Notes: generated by a model from the letters alone, not told the origin. Counted from the first letter of the stretch, positions 37,052 to 46,343 are shown. The stretch: DNA of 64,000 nucleotides from CALCMJ01 sp964475415 (GCA_964475415.1 CAYYWZ010000002.1:62001-126000); one strand, 5' to 3'. Numbers and translations are program-made.

Positions 37052-37633
37052 TTAATGCATTCGATCTCCTCGTAAGGATAATTCATTCATAACAGTAGCT
37101 TCATAATTGAGATATTCTTGCCATCTTTTTTTCACACGATCTTCGTCAAAATATGTTTTGGCTAGGTCTATAAACATACGATAGTGGCCAGCCTCTGATA
37201 CCATAAAACTGTGGTAGAATTCCTTGAGCGAATCTTCAGCAATATGTAGAGATAATAATCTAAATCGCTCACAGCTCCTGGCTTCTATCAATGCAAAGGT
37301 TAGTAGTTTTTCTAGCAATGCGTTTTCCCTCGAACCTCCTTTCTGTTGGAACTTTAATAACTTATTGACATATTCATCTTTACGTTGAGCGCCTAGGGTT
37401 AAGCCTCTTTTATCTAATTCCCTAAGAACCTGTCTGAAATGTCCCCACTCTTCGGTAACAATGGGAGCGAGACTATCTACTAATTCTTTTTTGTCAGAAA
37501 ATCCTTGGATAAGAGAGATGCAAGAGGTAGCTGCTTTTTGCTCGCAGAAAGCGTGATCTGTCAAAATATCTTCTAGGCTCATTTCAGCCATATTGACCCA
37601 CCGAGGATCTGTCGGTAATTTAAGTCCAAGCAT
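37052..37633 (-). CDS. miaE: tRNA-(ms2io6A)-hydroxylase, MiaE family
   Basis: This 193-residue protein is a ferritin-like diiron protein. Ligand motifs appear in order: 'DHAFCEQKAA' (Glu), 'EEWGHFRQV' (Glu and His), 'IEARSCERF' (Glu) and 'SEAGHYRMF' (Glu and His), matching MiaE. MiaE hydroxylates the isopentenyl group of the modified adenosine at position 37 of tRNAs, using oxygen, so the host is at least facultatively aerobic. Length is normal. It stands alone on the minus strand, with an unrelated lipoprotein gene 27 bp upstream. Confidence 0.93.
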   Translation of the reverse strand: MLGLKLPTDPRWVNMAEMSLEDILTDHAFCEQKAATSCISLIQGFSDKKELVDSLAPIVTEEWGHFRQVLRELDKRGLTLGAQRKDEYVNKLLKFQQKGGSRENALLEKLLTFALIEARSCERFRLLSLHIAEDSLKEFYHSFMVSEAGHYRMFIDLAKTYFDEDRVKKRWQEYLNYEATVMNELSLRGDRMH

Positions 37634-37660
37634 GTCTTATAGTTTTTTGGAGTAGTTCTC

Positions 37661-38314
37661 TTATTTTCTATCTATACAAGCCAGTTGATTTTTTATCAAA
37701 TCGATGTTATAAATATCATAGGTTTCAAAACCAGAAGTCCACATAATACCGATCTTGTCTATCTCAGTAGACTTGAGTTCTTTCTTCTGACTACCTTCTA
37801 ATTTGAATATGCCATCATAGATAATCTTATTAGTCTTAGTATCTATTCTCGGTGTTGCATTTTTGAATGGTTTCAGCAGAACATCGTTTCCATTCATCAG
37901 CTGTATTCTCATATTTTCTTCCTTGGGAATCATACCATAAGATTTACCTGCGTTCTTAGAGTCGAACAAAAGCTTAAGGTATAAATAGTAATCTCCATCT
38001 AATATGCCTATACTACTGTAACACTTGAGATAGTCTCTATCTTTGTAATAGTTGGCTAGTTTTTCGTGTGTAAAATTGAATATATTTTCATAAGCTATTT
38101 CCTTCTTAGGCTTACCAGTTCTTTGGTCTGGTCCATCATAGGTGATTTTGCAAGGAGTAGCAATATTATATTGATTACTTTTTTCTACACTTAGTTCTTC
38201 TACAATACTGGCACTAGATTTACAACCTTGAAAAAAGGCAGCTGAACCTAATAGGCAAATGTAAAAGAGGCACTTCATTGCGCTTTTAGAATTTATCATT
38301 TTCATAAGTAACAT
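37661..38314 (-). CDS. Lipoprotein of unknown function
   Basis: I do not recognise this 217-residue protein. It has a lipoprotein signal '...LLGSAAFFQGC' and a mixed, rather Lys/Tyr-rich mature part without repeats. ATG codons at 38314, 38305 and 38278 are all possible; the last gives a compact signal with the lipid-bearing Cys at residue 19. The body ends 'NQLACIDRK'. It is 27 bp upstream of miaE on the same strand and may be co-transcribed, but nothing links the two by function. Confidence 0.75.
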   Translation of the reverse strand: MLLMKMINSKSAMKCLFYICLLGSAAFFQGCKSSASIVEELSVEKSNQYNIATPCKITYDGPDQRTGKPKKEIAYENIFNFTHEKLANYYKDRDYLKCYSSIGILDGDYYLYLKLLFDSKNAGKSYGMIPKEENMRIQLMNGNDVLLKPFKNATPRIDTKTNKIIYDGIFKLEGSQKKELKSTEIDKIGIMWTSGFETYDIYNIDLIKNQLACIDRK

Positions 38315-38550
38315 TCACTATAAATTTAAACAGGTGTTAGGGCTTTCTACACCCAGTTTTCATGTTATACTTCTATTTATCTTCGCTATTATTATGGTAA
38401 TAGCTTATATAATAGTTTGTAATTAGGCGTATTTCGTCCTATTGTTCTACAAAAATAGGATATTTAGTCCGTTTATTTTAACTGCGAATCCATTTTAAAC
38501 TTTATAGATGTCCGAAATTCGTAAATTGCAGTATAATTAGTAAACAAATT

Positions 38551-40686
38551 ATGGATCATACAAGACTATTCTTTTTCGTAATGATAATTTTTATGGGACT
38601 TACAAGTTGTGAAGATGGGCAAAGAACCTCAGATATAAGCTATCCAGAAACTTTCAGAGATACGTCTATAGTAGAGGATTATCATGGAACGCCAATTGCT
38701 GATCCGTATAGATGGTTAGAAGATGATAATTCACCAGAAACAACGGACTGGGTAAAGAGACAGAACGCAGTGACCTTCGATTATCTATCAGATATTCCCT
38801 TCAGAGAAGACTTCAAAGAGCGACTAGAAGGCCTATGGAATTATGAAAAGTTATCTGTTCCTTTTGAAAAGTCTGGTGTATATTATCAATACAAAAATGA
38901 TGGATTACAAAATCAGTCTGTCCTATATGAACTAGATTTAGAAACAAAGAAACGTAAAGAAGTATTAGATCCTAATAAATTTTCGGATGATGGAACGAGT
39001 TCCCTAGGAGGTTTGTCCTTTAACAAGGATGGAAACTTACTTGCTTATCAGATTTCGGAAGGAGGATCAGACTGGAGAAAAGTGGAAATTAAGGATTTAG
39101 AATCAGGCAAGCTTCTAGAAGATAAGGTTGACTGGTTAAAATTCTCTGGCATCTCCTGGTATAAAGATGGTTTTTTCTACAGTAGATATCCGGAAACAAA
39201 TGATGATCAAGCTTTATCTGGAGAAAACCAGTATCATGCTGTATATTATCATAAATTAGGCGATGATCAAAAAGACGATATTCTGATAAATGATAATCCT
39301 GACCATCCAAATAGAAATGTATATGCAGGAACAACGGAGGATGAAAAATATTTAATTTTAGGGACATCGGAATCTACTAGCGGAAATGCACTTTCTATCA
39401 AGGATTTATCAAGCTTAAAAAATCCTGTACAATCAGTTGTAAAAACTTTTGATGCGGATTACCAGTTGTCAGATAGTGAGGGTGATATGCTTTACTTCAT
39501 CACAAACAAAGATGCATCAAAACAAAAATTAGTTAGCTTAAATGCAAAGAACTTAGCGGCTGGTTTTACAGATGTAATTAGTGAGTCTAAAAATCCACTA
39601 AGCAGTGTTACTAAGGTAGGAAATAAGTGGTATGCAGTGTATATAGTAGATGCGAGTAGTCAGATCAAAGTTTTTGACATACAAGGAAAATTTCTTAGAG
39701 ATATAGAACTACCAGGCATAGGAACCGTAGGTGGAATCAATGCGAATAAGGAGGGAGATAAAATCTTTTATGCTTTTACTTCTTTTACAGTTCCAAATAC
39801 GATCTATAGTCTAGATGCAAACACTGGAGCTTCAGTGATCTATAATGCTCCGGATGTAGATTTTCCAGTACAAGATTATGTAACAGAGCAAGTATGGTAC
39901 AAAAGTTATGATGGTACTAAGGTGCCTATGTTTATAACTCACAAGAAAGGTCTAGAATTAGATGGTAAGAGACCGACCCTACTTTATGGATATGGTGGTT
40001 TTGACATATCCATCTTACCTTCCTTCAGCATTACGAGATTACCTTTATTAGAAAATGGAGGTGTGTATGCAGTTGCGAATATTAGAGGTGGAGGTGAGTT
40101 TGGATCCGACTGGCACAAAGCTGGCACACTAGGGCAAAAGCAAAACGTATTCGATGATTTCCAAGCTGCGGCGGAATATCTTATAGAGAAAAAATATACA
40201 TCCTCAGATAAGCTAGCTATCGAAGGTAGATCTAATGGAGGATTATTAGTTGGGGCCTGCATGACTCAACGTCCAGATCTATACAAGGTAGCGTTTCCTC
40301 ATGTAGGTGTTCTAGATATGCTGAGATACCATAACTTCACGATAGGTTGGGCATGGGCTGGAGATTATGGCAGATCAGATGATCCAGAGGCCTTTAAGTA
40401 TCTTAAGAAGTACTCACCTTTACATAATGTAAAAAATGTAGCTTACCCAGCTACTATGGTAACAACTGCAGATCATGATGATAGGGTAGTACCTGCGCAT
40501 TCTTTTAAGTTTATTTCTGAGTTGCAGGATAAGCATGTAGGAGATAATCCAGTTATGATTAGGATAGAAACTTCAGCAGGACACGGTGCTGGAAAACCTA
40601 CTTCTAAGAGGATAGAAGAGAGTGCAGATTTGCTAGCGTTTATGTTTCATAATATGAACGAAGGGGTAAAATATAATAAAGATTAG
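38551..40686 (+). CDS. Prolyl oligopeptidase family serine peptidase (S9A), lipoprotein
   Basis: This 711-residue protein has a lipobox 'FMGLTSC'. The N-terminal 'DYHGTPIADPYRWLEDDNSPET' opens the propeller-gated S9A fold. The catalytic triad is visible: Ser561 in 'GRSNGG', Asp in 'DHDDRVVP' (641-648) and His678 in 'SAGHGAGK'. The enzyme cleaves short peptides after proline, here probably in the periplasm or on the surface. Its stop codon (40684-40686) overlaps the likely start of cdaA, so the two genes may be coupled. Confidence 0.95.
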   Translation: MDHTRLFFFVMIIFMGLTSCEDGQRTSDISYPETFRDTSIVEDYHGTPIADPYRWLEDDNSPETTDWVKRQNAVTFDYLSDIPFREDFKERLEGLWNYEKLSVPFEKSGVYYQYKNDGLQNQSVLYELDLETKKRKEVLDPNKFSDDGTSSLGGLSFNKDGNLLAYQISEGGSDWRKVEIKDLESGKLLEDKVDWLKFSGISWYKDGFFYSRYPETNDDQALSGENQYHAVYYHKLGDDQKDDILINDNPDHPNRNVYAGTTEDEKYLILGTSESTSGNALSIKDLSSLKNPVQSVVKTFDADYQLSDSEGDMLYFITNKDASKQKLVSLNAKNLAAGFTDVISESKNPLSSVTKVGNKWYAVYIVDASSQIKVFDIQGKFLRDIELPGIGTVGGINANKEGDKIFYAFTSFTVPNTIYSLDANTGASVIYNAPDVDFPVQDYVTEQVWYKSYDGTKVPMFITHKKGLELDGKRPTLLYGYGGFDISILPSFSITRLPLLENGGVYAVANIRGGGEFGSDWHKAGTLGQKQNVFDDFQAAAEYLIEKKYTSSDKLAIEGRSNGGLLVGACMTQRPDLYKVAFPHVGVLDMLRYHNFTIGWAWAGDYGRSDDPEAFKYLKKYSPLHNVKNVAYPATMVTTADHDDRVVPAHSFKFISELQDKHVGDNPVMIRIETSAGHGAGKPTSKRIEESADLLAFMFHNMNEGVKYNKD

Positions 40687-41494
40687 TCCACTAATAAACA
40701 TAGGGCCATTAGATATTAGAATATGGGATGTTCTGGATGTACTGATAGTAGCATATCTTATGTACGTGATGTACAAATTACTTAGAGGAACACTGGCATT
40801 TAATATTTTTATAGGTGTCGTTATTCTGTATATTATCTGGTGGTTAGTAGGCATACTAAATATGAATCTCCTCTCTATGTTACTAGGAAGGATAGTTGCC
40901 TTTGGCGTTATTATTTTGGTTATAATTTTTCAGCCAGAGGTCCGAGAATTTTTATTAGTTCTGGGTAATACTACCCTTAAAGGAAGACTCCGATTTCTGG
41001 AACGTATATTCGGACAAGGTGAAAATGTATTGTCTGTCAAAAATGTAAATATTCTGAGAGATTTTAAAACTGCATTTACAGAACTAAGTAAAACAAAAAC
41101 AGGTGCGCTTATAGTATTTACCAGAGAACCTGTTCCAGCCATAGAAAATACGGGAGATATTATTAACGGAGAAATATCCGCAGTACTTATAGAGAATATA
41201 TTTTTTAAAAATGCACCGCTTCACGATGGTGCGATGATTATATATGGAGACAAAATTCGTGCAGCTAGATGTATATTACCAGTATCGAAGGATAAGAATT
41301 TGTCTAAAGACCTAGGACTCAGACACCGAGCTGGTATAGGCGTAACCGAAAATTCTAATGCACTCTCGATTATTATTTCTGAAGAAAACGGTCAGATATC
41401 TTATGCTTCTCATGGTAACCTAGTAAGAAATATATCTCCAGAAAAAGCGAAAGATCTTATATCTACATTCTTGTATCCGCAAATAGAAAAATGA
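40682..41494 (+). CDS. cdaA: Diadenylate cyclase CdaA (DisA_N domain)
   Basis: The catalytic DAC domain has 'HDGAMII' and 'RHRAGIGVTE', the ATP-binding motifs for making cyclic di-AMP. Two or three membrane helices precede it. The first ATG (40760) would start inside the first helix. In the same frame the 26 codons before it read 'SPLINIGPLDIRIWDVLDV...', the usual CdaA N-terminus, and the next in-frame stop is at 40667. No ATG, GTG or TTG occurs in that stretch, so I place the start at ATT 40682 (270 residues); ATA at 40676 or CTG at 40733/40742 are alternatives. The start would overlap the peptidase stop codon. It is followed by a GNAT gene with a 4-bp overlap. Confidence 0.85.
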   Translation: MSPLINIGPLDIRIWDVLDVLIVAYLMYVMYKLLRGTLAFNIFIGVVILYIIWWLVGILNMNLLSMLLGRIVAFGVIILVIIFQPEVREFLLVLGNTTLKGRLRFLERIFGQGENVLSVKNVNILRDFKTAFTELSKTKTGALIVFTREPVPAIENTGDIINGEISAVLIENIFFKNAPLHDGAMIIYGDKIRAARCILPVSKDKNLSKDLGLRHRAGIGVTENSNALSIIISEENGQISYASHGNLVRNISPEKAKDLISTFLYPQIEK

Positions 41495-42021
41495 AGATAG
41501 AACGTATAGAAGAGCTGTTGTTAAACAAGGTCGATCAGAAAGTTATACAACGTTTGCTGGTAGATAATTTTGAGTTTTATCCTCAGGATAGATTGTATTA
41601 TTTGCAACCTCCTTATTTCAGAACAGTTGCGCGAGATGCCGGTAAGATAATAGGTCATGCAGCTGTGGATTATAGACAGATATCCTTAGAAGGAGAGAAC
41701 AAATTAGTTTTTATGATTGCGGATGTGTGTGTAAAAGAGGAGTATAGAGATAGAGGAGTAGCCAGCAAAATAATTTTACATATAGAAAAGCTTGCTCTTA
41801 AGAAAAGTATAGAATTTCTAATTGCTATTTCCAAAGATCATCGATTATATCTAAGTCAAGGATTTAAACATAAGGTGAACAAAGCCAATTGGCTTATGTT
41901 TCATAACAATAAGTCATTAGGAATATCTAATCAGTTAATGGATGAAAGTTTACTCGTCAAAAGTTTGACAAAAAACAAATGGAATGATGGACTTTTAGAT
42001 TTTCAAGGACCTTTATTTTAA
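41491..42021 (+). CDS. GNAT-family N-acetyltransferase
   Basis: This 176-residue protein has a GNAT core between about 50 and 130: 'IIGHAAVDYRQISL', 'VFMIADVCVKEEYRDRGVASKIILHIE' (the acetyl-CoA-binding turn, RDRGVAS) and 'LIAISKDHRLYLSQGF'. The acceptor is unknown. Its ATG overlaps the cdaA stop by 4 bp (ATGA), so it is translated from the same message, but a link to c-di-AMP is not established. Confidence 0.85.
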   Translation: MKIERIEELLLNKVDQKVIQRLLVDNFEFYPQDRLYYLQPPYFRTVARDAGKIIGHAAVDYRQISLEGENKLVFMIADVCVKEEYRDRGVASKIILHIEKLALKKSIEFLIAISKDHRLYLSQGFKHKVNKANWLMFHNNKSLGISNQLMDESLLVKSLTKNKWNDGLLDFQGPLF

Positions 42022-42049
42022 TTTACATAAGACATATATATAAATAGAA

Positions 42050-43438
42050 ATGAAAGAAATACAAGATTACATACAAGAGCATAAAGATAAATTTCTAGAA
42101 GAACTTCTAGACTTACTTAGGATGCCATCTATAAGTGCAGATCTAGCATATAAGCCTGATGTAATAAAAACGGCTGAATATCTAAAACAGAAGCTAGAGG
42201 AAGCAGGTGCTGATAAGGTGAAGTTATATGAAACGGCAGGAAATCCTGTACTATATGGTGAGAAGCTTATAGATCCATCATTACCTACGGTATTAGTCTA
42301 CGGCCATTACGATGTGCAACCGCCAGATCCTTTAGATCTGTGGGATTCTCCTCCATTCGAACCTGAAATAAAGAAAACTAAATTGCATCCTGATGGAGCT
42401 ATTTTTGCTAGAGGTGCCTGTGATGATAAGGGACAGGCCTATATGCATTTCAAAGCTTTCGAAGCAATGATAAAAGCTGATGCACTTCCATGTAATGTAA
42501 AGTTCATGATAGAGGGAGAAGAAGAGGTAGGGTCGGAAAACCTAGGACCCTTCTGTAAGGAATATAAAGAGATGCTAGCTTGTGATGTAGTGCTCTTATC
42601 AGATACTTCTGTTATAGCTAATGATATCCCTTCCATCACTACAGGGCTGAGAGGACTTTCTTATCTAGAAGTAGAAGTTACTGGAGCCAACAAAGACTTA
42701 CACTCAGGTGTATATGGAGGAGCGGTAGCCAATCCTATAAATGTACTCTGTGAGATGATTGCTAAGATGAAAGATGAAAATAAGTCTATAGCAATTCCTG
42801 GATTCTATGATGATGTTGTAGTTGTTTCAGAAGCGGAACGAACAGAAATGAATAAAGCTCCATTTAATCTAGATAATTATAAAGAAGGTCTAGGGATCAG
42901 TGAGGTAGAAGGAGAAAAGGATTATACTACCCTAGAAAGGACGTCTATTCGTCCGACTTTAGACGCTAATGGTATATGGGGAGGCTATATAGGAGAAGGT
43001 GCTAAAACGGTATTACCTTCTAAAGCATTTGCAAAGATAAGTATGAGACTGGTGCCTAATCAAGATCCTGAAAAAATAACTAAGCTGTTTACAGAATTCT
43101 TTGAGTCTATTGCGCCTGAGAGTGTAACGGTGAAAGTTCATCCTCATCACGGAGGACAACCTGCGGTAACACCTACAGATACACCAGAATATATGGCTGC
43201 ACACAAAGCTATGGAGACAACTTATGGTAAGATGCCTATTCCACAGAGATCAGGAGGTTCTATCCCTATAGTAGCACTGTTCGAAGAAGTATTCGGTGTG
43301 AAAAGTGTATTGATGGGCTTTGGTTTAAACTCGGATGATATACATTCGCCAAACGAACATTACGGACTATTTAACTATTATAAAGGGATAGAAACTATTC
43401 CTTATTTTTTCAAATATTATGCGGAGTTAAAACGTTAG
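42050..43438 (+). CDS. M20-family metallodipeptidase
   Basis: This 462-residue protein has no signal. M20 zinc-binding motifs are 'VLVYGHYDVQPPDP' (His/Asp), 'FARGACDDKGQAY' (bridging Asp), 'FMIEGEEEVGSENLG' (catalytic Glu pair) and 'DDIHSPNEHYGL' (C-terminal His). The lid domain begins with 'GLRGLSYLEVEVTGANKDLHSGVYGG'. Closest in style to the CNDP-like dipeptidases that hydrolyse a broad range of dipeptides in the cytoplasm. It stands 28 bp after the GNAT gene. Confidence 0.93.
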   Translation: MKEIQDYIQEHKDKFLEELLDLLRMPSISADLAYKPDVIKTAEYLKQKLEEAGADKVKLYETAGNPVLYGEKLIDPSLPTVLVYGHYDVQPPDPLDLWDSPPFEPEIKKTKLHPDGAIFARGACDDKGQAYMHFKAFEAMIKADALPCNVKFMIEGEEEVGSENLGPFCKEYKEMLACDVVLLSDTSVIANDIPSITTGLRGLSYLEVEVTGANKDLHSGVYGGAVANPINVLCEMIAKMKDENKSIAIPGFYDDVVVVSEAERTEMNKAPFNLDNYKEGLGISEVEGEKDYTTLERTSIRPTLDANGIWGGYIGEGAKTVLPSKAFAKISMRLVPNQDPEKITKLFTEFFESIAPESVTVKVHPHHGGQPAVTPTDTPEYMAAHKAMETTYGKMPIPQRSGGSIPIVALFEEVFGVKSVLMGFGLNSDDIHSPNEHYGLFNYYKGIETIPYFFKYYAELKR

Positions 43439-43526
43439 GAAACTTTATGACCAATTCTTCTAAAAAAGTACGCTAGTTATTACTGCGTATAATTCAAAAT
43501 TTATTTTCTTTTTAAAAAAATTTAAG

Positions 43527-44180
43527 ATGCGAAAAATCTATTTATCATTAATATTAATAATTACATACACGAGTTTTATGAGTGGACAAAATACAGATTC
43601 TCTTAGTTATAGCCTAGGGGTTATTATAGCACAGAATGTAAAGCAACAGGGAATAGAAGGCGTTAACGCCGATAAGATGGCAAAGGCAATAAATGATGTT
43701 TTGACAGATCAGCCTCTGGAACTTAGTTTCGAAAAATCGAATCAGATATTTGGAGGCTATGTTCAACAAATGAAAATGAAGGAGCACGAAGGAAACAAGA
43801 AAGCAGGAGAAGATTTTCTAGCAATGAACAAATCTAAGGCGGGTGTAACAACAACTGCTTCCGGATTACAATATGAAATTATCAAGCCAGGTGCAGGTGC
43901 TAAACCAGCTTTGACAAGTAAGGTAAAAGTTCACTATCACGGAACCCTTATTACAGGAGAAGTTTTTGATAGTAGTGTAGATAGAGGAGAGCCAATATCA
44001 TTTCCTCTTACGGGTGTAATCCAAGGATGGCAAGAAGGTGTTCAGCTTATGCCTGTAGGTGCCAAGTATAGATTCTTTATACCTTATGACTTAGCTTACG
44101 GAGAAAGAGGATCTGGTGGAAAAATAGCTCCATATTCAGCACTTGTTTTTGATGTGGAATTATTGGATATAGAGCAATAA
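43527..44180 (+). CDS. FKBP-type peptidyl-prolyl isomerase, Mip-like
   Basis: This 217-residue protein has a signal peptide 'MRKIYLSLILIITYTSFMSGQ'. An N-terminal dimerization region (about 22-105, with 'DSLSYSLGVIIAQNVKQQG') precedes an FKBP domain ('KVKVHYHGTLITGEVFDSS', 'VIQGWQEGVQLMPVGAKYRFFIP', 'LAYGERGSGGKIAPYSALVFDVELL'). It should catalyse proline cis-trans isomerisation of exported proteins in the periplasm. Length and layout are standard. Confidence 0.94.
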   Translation: MRKIYLSLILIITYTSFMSGQNTDSLSYSLGVIIAQNVKQQGIEGVNADKMAKAINDVLTDQPLELSFEKSNQIFGGYVQQMKMKEHEGNKKAGEDFLAMNKSKAGVTTTASGLQYEIIKPGAGAKPALTSKVKVHYHGTLITGEVFDSSVDRGEPISFPLTGVIQGWQEGVQLMPVGAKYRFFIPYDLAYGERGSGGKIAPYSALVFDVELLDIEQ

Positions 44181-44218
44181 GAAAGGGTTTTGTTATATTA
44201 CTTATTAAATTATAAAAT

Positions 44219-44494
44219 ATGAATAAGTTAAGTTTTTTCTTTTGTGTAATACTTGCAATTTCTTTTTCTATGACTTCTTGCGGTGGTGATGACTGCGAAA
44301 ATATAGAGTCTAAAGCACAAGAATTAAGTGAAGCTGCTACTACTTACAATGCAGATCAGTCAGATGATAATTGTCAAAATTATGTCAAAGCTCTTGAGGA
44401 CTATATAGAAGCGTTAGGCGGAGATTGTAATGGACAGGATTATAGTGCTGTAATAGCGGCAAGTCAAACGACCATAGATGTTTTGGGTTGCTAG
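44219..44494 (+). CDS. Small Cys-patterned lipoprotein, copy 1
   Basis: This 91-residue protein has a signal with lipobox 'SMTSC' followed by 'GGDDC'. After the lipid-bearing Cys it has four more cysteines: in GGDDC, 'DDNCQNYVKALEDYIEALGGDC', and the very last residue (VLGC). The mature part of ~70 residues is predicted helical and acidic. It shares length, spacing and these cysteines with the two genes that follow, so the three are paralogues. No known family comes to mind; two structural disulfides are plausible. A terminator follows 50 bp later. Confidence 0.85.
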   Translation: MNKLSFFFCVILAISFSMTSCGGDDCENIESKAQELSEAATTYNADQSDDNCQNYVKALEDYIEALGGDCNGQDYSAVIAASQTTIDVLGC

Positions 44495-44543
44495 AATAAT
44501 ATAACAAGCCTTAGACGATTCATATAGACCTTAAAAAGAAAAG

Positions 44544-44572
44544 AGATTAGCGACAATGCTAATCTTTTTTTT
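44544..44572 (+). terminator. Rho-independent terminator after small lipoprotein 1
   Basis: The stem AGATTAGC / GCTAATCT around the loop GACAAT is followed by T8. It isolates the first small lipoprotein gene from the second. Confidence 0.9.
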
Positions 44573-44691
44573 CATATAATAATGTAAATCAGCTTTATAC
44601 ATATTAATTTTTTATGTATGTATAATATTTGTATTTTGTTTTGGGTTATTATATCACAATATTGAATTAAACACCTCGAATATCTATTTAT

Positions 44692-45003
44692 ATGAAAAAA
44701 CTGAAAAACTTCATTCCTCTAGTCTGCCTATTAAGCACATTATATATAAGCTGTGGAGATGATGTGGATTGTACTGAAACTACGCTAAATGCGATTATGA
44801 CTGAGGAATTGACAAAAATATCTAATGCCGCATTAGATTATACCCTTGATCCAAGTGCCGCTAATTGTACTAACTATACTACTGTGCTACAAGCCTATGT
44901 AGATCGCATTGCTGTCTATAAGGACTGTCCAACGGTAGATCAAGATTCATTTCAAGAATCCCTTACTACAGCACAAGGCATTATCGATGATCTTCCCTGC
45001 TAA
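44692..45003 (+). CDS. Small Cys-patterned lipoprotein, copy 2
   Basis: This 103-residue lipoprotein has 'LYISC' as lipobox, then 'GDDVDC'. The later cysteines match its neighbours: 'AANCTNYTTVLQAYVDRI', 'YKDCPTVDQ' and the terminal 'DDLPC'. The mature part is helical and acidic. Together with the flanking copies it forms a tandem paralogue family with low identity outside the cysteine frame. Function unknown. The 120 bp upstream hold its own likely promoter, since a terminator closes the preceding gene. Confidence 0.85.
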   Translation: MKKLKNFIPLVCLLSTLYISCGDDVDCTETTLNAIMTEELTKISNAALDYTLDPSAANCTNYTTVLQAYVDRIAVYKDCPTVDQDSFQESLTTAQGIIDDLPC

Positions 45004-45086
45004 TTTTTTTATAGATTAGTAGGAACACATTATGATACAATTTCGTTAGGAGATTGTACAAATATTAGTAAACTCAATATATTAAA

Positions 45087-45398
45087 ATGAAAAATATTCT
45101 TTATTTCTTTTTTGCTCTATGTATGGTAACTGTTTCATTCTCATCTTGTGGTGATGATGTTGTGTGTGAATTAGCTGCTGCAAATACTGCCATATCGGAA
45201 TCTACTGCTGATATTAATGCTGCTATAACAGCATTTAATCAAGAAAATTCTGAAGAAAATTGTGATAACATAGAAGATGCTTATAATGATCATATTGATC
45301 TATTAAGAGATTTTGATGCTTGTCCAGATTTAGATATGATGTTGCTAGATGATGCAATCCAGACAGCTATAGATGAGCTCAATGCGTTGAACTGTTAG
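45087..45398 (+). CDS. Small Cys-patterned lipoprotein, copy 3
   Basis: This 103-residue lipoprotein has lipobox 'FSSC' then 'GDDVVC'. Remaining cysteines are in 'EENCDNIEDAYNDHIDLL', 'DACPDLD' and the final 'ALNC'. 'GDDV' directly after the lipid Cys is shared with copy 2. Like its paralogues it is Asp/Glu-rich and probably an all-helical, disulfide-stapled domain tethered to a membrane. It is 83 bp after copy 2 with no clear terminator between them, so these two may share a message; a terminator follows. Confidence 0.85.
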   Translation: MKNILYFFFALCMVTVSFSSCGDDVVCELAAANTAISESTADINAAITAFNQENSEENCDNIEDAYNDHIDLLRDFDACPDLDMMLLDDAIQTAIDELNALNC

Positions 45399-45444
45399 AC
45401 TACAGGAAATTACTTTTCCTATAGTATCAGAAATATTAAAAGAT

Positions 45445-45476
45445 AAAAAGGACTTGCAATTGCAGGTCCTTTTTTT
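45445..45476 (+). terminator. Rho-independent terminator after small lipoprotein 3
   Basis: A stem AAAAAGGAC-TTGCAA paired with TTGCAG-GTCCTTTTT, with a T7 tract, stands 47 bp after the stop. It ends the small-lipoprotein cluster before trmD. Confidence 0.9.
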
Positions 45477-45520
45477 GTTTATAGCTGACTATTCTTTGCA
45501 ATAAGACTTATATTTGGATT

Positions 45521-46195
45521 ATGCATATAGACATTATAACAGCTCTACCAGAATTATTAGAATCACCACTATCGCATAGTATTATGAAGCGGGCACAAGA
45601 CAGAGGTTTACTCTCTGTAAATATTATTTCGCTCAGATCTTATGGCTTAGGAAAACATAGGCAGATAGACGATTACCAATATGGTGGGGGAGCGGGAATG
45701 GTCATTATGCCTGAGCCCTTAGATAAGTGTATAGAAGATTGTAAATTAAAAAAGGAATATGACGAGATTATATTCTTGACACCTGATGCCCCTAGATACA
45801 ATCAGAAACTAGCCAATCAACTTTCTCTACAGTCCAATCTACTGATGATCTGTGGTCATTACAAAGGAATAGATCAACGAATCAGAGATCAGCATGTTAC
45901 GATGGAAATCTCTATCGGAGACTATGTCCTTTCAGGAGGAGAAATAGCGGCAGCTGTCCTAGTAGATTCCATAGGAAGATTGATCCCTGGAGTGCTCAAT
46001 GATGAAACCTCTGCTCTCACAGATTCATTCCAGGATGACCTATTGGCTCCTCCAGTATATACGCGACCAGCAAATTACAAAGGTTGGGAAGTTCCAGAAA
46101 TTCTTCTTTCCGGACATGACGCTAAGATAGAAGAATGGCGATCATCCCAAGCGGAAGAAAAAACCAAAAAGCTTAGACCTGATATGTTGGAGTAG
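45521..46195 (+). CDS. trmD: tRNA (guanine-N1-)-methyltransferase TrmD
   Basis: This 224-residue protein is standard TrmD. The knot fold shows 'DDYQYGGGAGMVIMPEPL', 'LMICGHYKGIDQRI', 'EISIGDYVLSGGEIAAAVLVDSI' and 'RPANYKGWEVPEILLSGHDAKIEEWR'. It methylates G37 of tRNAs reading CNN codons with S-adenosylmethionine and prevents frameshifting. In many bacteria it lies with rpsP-rimM-rplS; here it stands alone, as is common in Bacteroidota. Confidence 0.97.
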   Translation: MHIDIITALPELLESPLSHSIMKRAQDRGLLSVNIISLRSYGLGKHRQIDDYQYGGGAGMVIMPEPLDKCIEDCKLKKEYDEIIFLTPDAPRYNQKLANQLSLQSNLLMICGHYKGIDQRIRDQHVTMEISIGDYVLSGGEIAAAVLVDSIGRLIPGVLNDETSALTDSFQDDLLAPPVYTRPANYKGWEVPEILLSGHDAKIEEWRSSQAEEKTKKLRPDMLE

Positions 46196-46343
46196 GAAGG
46201 GGGTGAATAATTTTTTGGTATTTTATTAGTATCCCTTATTTTACGCTAGGTAGTGAAAACTTATTATCCGAATAGAATATTTATAACATTAGCAATATCA
46301 TAAAAATGAAAAAAGCATCCATTTTACTCTGCCTCTTATTTAA

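Noticed and set aside
38315..38550. Possible tRNA or riboswitch in the divergent region before the S9 peptidase gene.
   Set aside because: No cloverleaf, GG-TTC-arm or known riboswitch core could be drawn.
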